DNA of 64,000 nt from Schistocerca nitens (lineage: Eukaryota; Arthropoda; Insecta; Orthoptera; Acrididae): positions 13,018,501 to 13,082,500 of the forward strand of contig NC_064621.1 in assembly GCF_023898315.1 (NCBI RefSeq), written 5' to 3'. Both the position numbers and the translations under genes were made by a program. Positions within the stretch are counted from its first letter, which is position 1, and the number at the start of each line of letters is the position of its first letter. This document shows positions 60,211 to 64,000 of this stretch, piece after piece. Below the pieces are notes generated by a model that worked only from the letters and a program-made list of their open reading frames with translations, searched no databases and was not told the origin of the DNA.

Positions 60211-62690
60211 GTACTTAAGTCGGCATTGTGTCTCATATATTTAATTCCGATGCAATTTCTGTGTTTCATCGTCAATGTGACGGACCAAGGTATACAGTAA
60301 ACCTGCAGAGGTGCATCGGAATGTAAAACTGGAGACAGAGGAAACGCTCAAAACATAGACAGTAAGAAGACTCAGCCTTCTTGAACTTAAGTCGGCATTG
60401 TGTCTGTTATATTTACTTGCGATGCAATTTCTGTGTTTCATCGTCAATGTGAAGGTCTAAGGGATACAGTAAACCAGCAGAGGTGCATCGGAATGTAAAA
60501 GTGGTGACACAGGAAACGCTCAAAGTTGGACAGTAAGAAGACTCAGTCTTCTTGTACTTAAGTCGGCATTGTGTCTGTTATATTTACTTGCGATGCAATT
60601 TCTGTGTTTCATCGTCAATGCGAAGGTCCAAGGGATATAGTAAACCAGCAGAGGTGCATCGGAATGTAAAAGTGATGACACAGGAAACGCTCAAACATGG
60701 ACAGTACGAAGACTCAGTCTTCTTGTACTTAAGTCGGCAGTGTGTCTCCTACATTTAATTACTATGCAATTTCTGTGTTTCATCGTCAATGTGAAGGTCC
60801 AAGGGATACTGTAAACCTGAGGAGGTGCATCGGAATGTAAAACTGGTGACACAGGAAACGCTGAAACTATAGACAGTAAGAAGACTCATTCTTCATGTAC
60901 TTAAATAGCCATTGTGCCTCTTATATTTAATTCGTTTGCAAATTCCGTGTTTCATCGTCAATGTGAAGGTGCAAGGGATACAGTAAACCAGCAGAGGTGC
61001 ATCCTAATGTGAAAATGGTGACACAGGAAACACACAACACATAGACAGTAAGAACACTCAGCCTTCTTGAACTTAAGTCGGCATTGTGTCTCTTATATTT
61101 AATTCTGATGCAATTTCGGTGTTTCATCGTCTATGTGAAGGTCCAAGGGATACAGTAAACCTGCAGAGGTGCATCGGAATGTAAACCTGGTGACACAGGA
61201 AACGCTCAAAACATAGACATTAAAGAAACTCAGTCTTCTTGTACTTAAGTCGGCATTGTGTCTCTTATATTTAATTCCGATGCAATTTCTGTGTTTCATC
61301 GTCAACGTGAAGGTCCAAGGGATACAGTAAAGCTGCAGATGTGCATCGGAATGTAAAACTGGTGACAGCCGAAACGTTCAAAACATAGACAGCAAGAATA
61401 CTCAGTCTTCTTGTACTTAAGTCGGCATTGTGGCTGTTATATTTACTTCCTATGCAATTTCTGTGTTTCAATACAACATGAATGTCCAAGGGATACAGTA
61501 ACCCAGCAGAGGTGCATCGGAATGTAAAAGTGGTGACACAGGAATCGCTAAAAACATAGACAGTAAGAAGACTCAGTCTTCTTGTACTTAAGTCGGCATT
61601 GTGTCTCCGATATTTCATTCCGATCCAATTTCTGTGTTTCATCGTCAATGTGAAGGTCCAAGGGATACAGTAAAGCTGCAGATGTGCATCGGAATGTAAA
61701 ACAGGTGACAGACGAAACGCTCAAAACATAGGCAGTAAGAATACTCAGTATTCTTGTACTTAAGTCGGCATTGTGTCTGTTATATTTACTTCCGATGCAA
61801 TTTCTGTGTTTCATAACAATGTGAAGGTCCAAGGGATACAGTAAACCTGCAGAGGTGCATCGGAATGTAAAAATGGTGACACAGGAAACGCTCAAAACAT
61901 AGACAGTAAGAACACTCAGTCTTCTGGTACTTAAGTCGGCATTGTGTCTCTTATATTTAATTCCGATGCAATTTGTGTGTTTCATCGTCAATGTGAAGGT
62001 CCAAGGGATACAGTAAACCTGCAGAGGTGCATCGAATGTAAAACTGGTGACACAGGAAACGCTCAAATATAGACAGTAAGAGGACTCAGTCTTCTAGTAC
62101 TTAAGTCGGCATTGTATCTCTTATATTTAATTCCGATGCAATTTCTGTGATTCATCGTCTATGTGAAGTTCCAAGGGATACAGTAAACCTGCAGAGGTGC
62201 ATCGGAATGTTACCCTGGTGACAAATGAAACGCTCAAAACATATACAGTAAGAAAACTCAGTCTTCTTGTACTTAAGTCGGCATTGTGTCTCTTATATTT
62301 AATTCCGATGCAATTTCTGAGTTTCATCGTCAATGTGAAGGTCCAAAGGATACAGTAAAGCTGCAGAGGTGCATCGGAATGTAAAACTGGTATCAGACGA
62401 TACGCTCAAAACATAGACAGTATGAAGACTCAGCCTTCTTCTACTTAAGTCGGCATTGTGTCTGTTATATTTACTTCCGATGCAATGTCTATGTTTCATA
62501 ACAATGTAAATGTCCAAGGGATACAGTAAACCAGCAGAGGTGCATCGGAATGTAAAAGTGGTGACACAGGTATCGCTTAAAACATAGACAGTACGAAGAC
62601 TCAGTCTTCTTGTACTTAAGTCGGCATTGTGTCTCTTATATTTAATTCCGATGCAATATCTGTGCTTCATCGTCAATGTGAAGGTCCAAG
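60211..62690 (+). repeat. Divergent, poorly homogenised satellite zone
   Basis: Monomers keep the landmarks but carry many private changes, including TTACTATGCAATTTC, TTCGTTTGCAAATTCC, CAATACAACATGAATG and GACAGCCGAAACG. I found no long block here matching the rest of the window at one offset. It holds the fifth TAGCCATTGTGCC monomer (about 60905). It may be an older part of the array that escaped recent amplification, which is inference. Confidence 0.75.
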
Positions 62691-64000
62691 GGATACAGTA
62701 AACCTGCAGAGGTGCGTCGGGATGTAAAACTGGCGACAGAGGAAACGCTCAAAACATAGACAGTTAGAAGACTCAGCCTTCTTGTACATAAGTCGGCATT
62801 GTGTCTCTTTTATTTAATTCCGATGCAATTTCTGTGTTTAATCGTCAATGTGAAGGTCCAAGGTATTCAGTAAACCTGCAGAGGTGCATCGGAATGTAAA
62901 AATGGTGACACAGGAAACGCTCTAAACATAGACAGTAAGAACACTCAGTCTACTCGTACTTAAGTCGGCATTGTGTCTCTTATATTTAATTCCGATGCAA
63001 TTTCTGTGATTCGTCATGAATGTGAAGGTCCAAGGGATACAGTGAACCTGCAGAGGTGCATCGGAATGTAAAACTGGTGACACAGGAAACCCTCAAAGTA
63101 TAGACAGCAAGAAGACTCAGTTTTCTTGTACTTAAGTCGGCAGAGTGCCTCTTAAATTTAATTCCGATGCAATTTCCGTGTTTCAACGTCAATGTGAAGT
63201 TCCAGGGGATACAGTAAACCTGCAGATGTGCATCGGAATGTAAAACTGGTGACACAGATATCGCTCAAAACATAGAGAGAAAGAAGACTCAGCCTTCTTG
63301 TACTTAAGTCGGCATTGTGTCTCATATATTTAATTCCGATGCAATTTCTGTGTTTCATCGTCAATGTGAAGGTCCAAGGTATGCAGTAAACCTGCAGAGG
63401 TGCATCAGAATGTAAAACTGGAGACAGAGGAAACGCTCAAAACATAGACAGTAAGAAGACTCAGCCTTCTTGAACTGAAGTCGGCATTGTGTCTGTTATA
63501 TTTACTTGCGATGCAATTGCTGTGTTTCATCGGCAATGTGAAGGTCCAAGGGATACAGTAAACCTGCAGAGGTGCATCGGAATGTAAAAATGGTGACACA
63601 GGAAACGCTCAAAACATAGACAGTAAGAAGACTCAGCCTTCTTGTACTTAGGTCGGCATTGTGTCTCTTATATTTAATTCCGATGCAATTTCTGTGTTTC
63701 ATCGTCAATGTGACGGTCCAAGGTATACAGTAAACCTGCAGAGGTGCATCGGAATGTAAAACTGGAGACAGAGGAAACGCTCAAAACATAGACAGTAAGA
63801 AGACTCAGCCTTCTTGAACTTAAGTCGGCATTGTGTCTGTTATATTTACTTGCGATGCAATTTCTGTGTTTCATCGTCAATGTGAAGGTCTAAGGGATAC
63901 AGTAAACCAGCAGAGGTGCATCGGAATGTAAAAGTGGTGACACAGGAAACGCTCAAAGTTGGACAGTAAGAAGACTCAGTCTTCTTGTACTTAAGTCGGC
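62691..64000 (+). repeat. Copy of ~59.6-60.57 kb with an inserted dimer
   Basis: The match runs at +3089 (18 monomers) to about 63.4 kb. After a two-monomer insertion of the GCAATTGCTGTG and TCATCGGCAATGTG dimer (about 63.4-63.74 kb), it continues at +3433. The final ~110 bases match about 60457-60567, including CTCAAAGTTGGACAG. The array continues past the window end. Confidence 0.82.

Larger units (their letters stand above)
1..64000 (+). repeat. Tandem satellite array, ~172 bp monomer, head-to-tail throughout
   Basis: The same ~172 bp unit repeats from the first base to the last, always in one orientation, with most units 171-173 bp. A hand consensus starting at ATTCCGATGCA is 172 bp with 32 C and 38 G. 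Near-invariant landmarks are TTTCATCGTCAATGTGAAGG (positions 21-40), ACAGTAAACCTGCAGAGG (51-68), GTGACACAGGAAACGCTC (89-106) and TACTTAAGTCGGCATTGTGT (141-160). No stretch of 300 bases lacks the unit, so the window has no room for a unique gene. Short open frames recur at monomer or HOR spacing, mostly on the minus strand. Because 172 is not a multiple of 3, each monomer is read in a different frame from the last. None has a domain, signal peptide or codon pattern that suggests a protein. Function is unknown; a centromeric or heterochromatic role is inferred only from size and organisation. Confidence 0.98.

Noticed and set aside
61548..62066. Open frame of 172 codons on the minus strand, the longest in the window, and about 200 shorter ones
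   Set aside because: It runs through about three satellite monomers, each in a different frame, because the unit is not a multiple of three. The peptide is only the satellite translated. No domain, start context or coding signature supports a gene.
1..64000. CRISPR array
   Set aside because: The repeat is 172 bp with no unique spacers between short repeats, no leader and no cas genes. The organisation is that of satellite DNA.
1..64000. Primate alpha satellite (171 bp)
   Set aside because: Only the length agrees. I recognise none of the alpha-satellite landmarks and find no CENP-B-box-like sequence on either strand.

Overview
The whole 64 kb window is one uninterrupted tandem satellite DNA array. 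I see no unique sequence, protein-coding gene, RNA gene or transposon. The repeat unit is about 172 bp (hand consensus 172 bp, about 41% G+C), and every copy is head-to-tail in the same orientation, giving roughly 370 monomers. The array continues past both ends of the window. A satellite this long and ordered points to a eukaryotic chromosome, probably centromeric, pericentromeric or another heterochromatic block. The monomer does not resemble primate alpha satellite, although the length is similar. I do not recognise the family and cannot name the organism.

The array has several nested levels. Left part (1-28.9 kb): a 20-monomer higher-order repeat (HOR A, 3433 bp) is present as three full copies and one partial copy (about 1551-14140). 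It is followed by a block with a 14-monomer periodicity (B, 2405 bp, about 14380-18238). The unit containing the end of the A array plus B is itself duplicated in tandem with a 10,818 bp offset (7421-18238 and 18239-28880). The first 1.1 kb of the window matches the interior of that large unit, so at least one more related copy probably lies upstream.

Middle part (28.9-39.05 kb): a mosaic of older segments that share long blocks at offsets of 5667 bp (33 monomers), 4635 bp (27) and 3093 bp (18). Next comes a clean two-copy 25-monomer repeat (E, 4295 bp, 39050-43344 and 43345-47639).

Right part (47.6-64 kb): about 4.6 kb is duplicated at offsets of 7219-7390 bp (48380-52991 and 55601-60210), with single-monomer gains and losses inside. 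There is also a shuffled 14-monomer-spaced segment, a 344 bp dimer that recurs at several places, and a more divergent zone at 60.2-62.7 kb.

Each monomer carries an 11-bp inverted repeat (arms at consensus positions 1-11 and 69-79) and a 19-bp near-palindrome (121-139). It also has usual PstI and AflII sites. Monomer subfamilies, chimeric monomers, a microhomology deletion and a variable A-tract record unequal exchange, conversion and slippage. The many short open frames, mostly on the minus strand, follow from the repeat sequence and are not annotated as genes.
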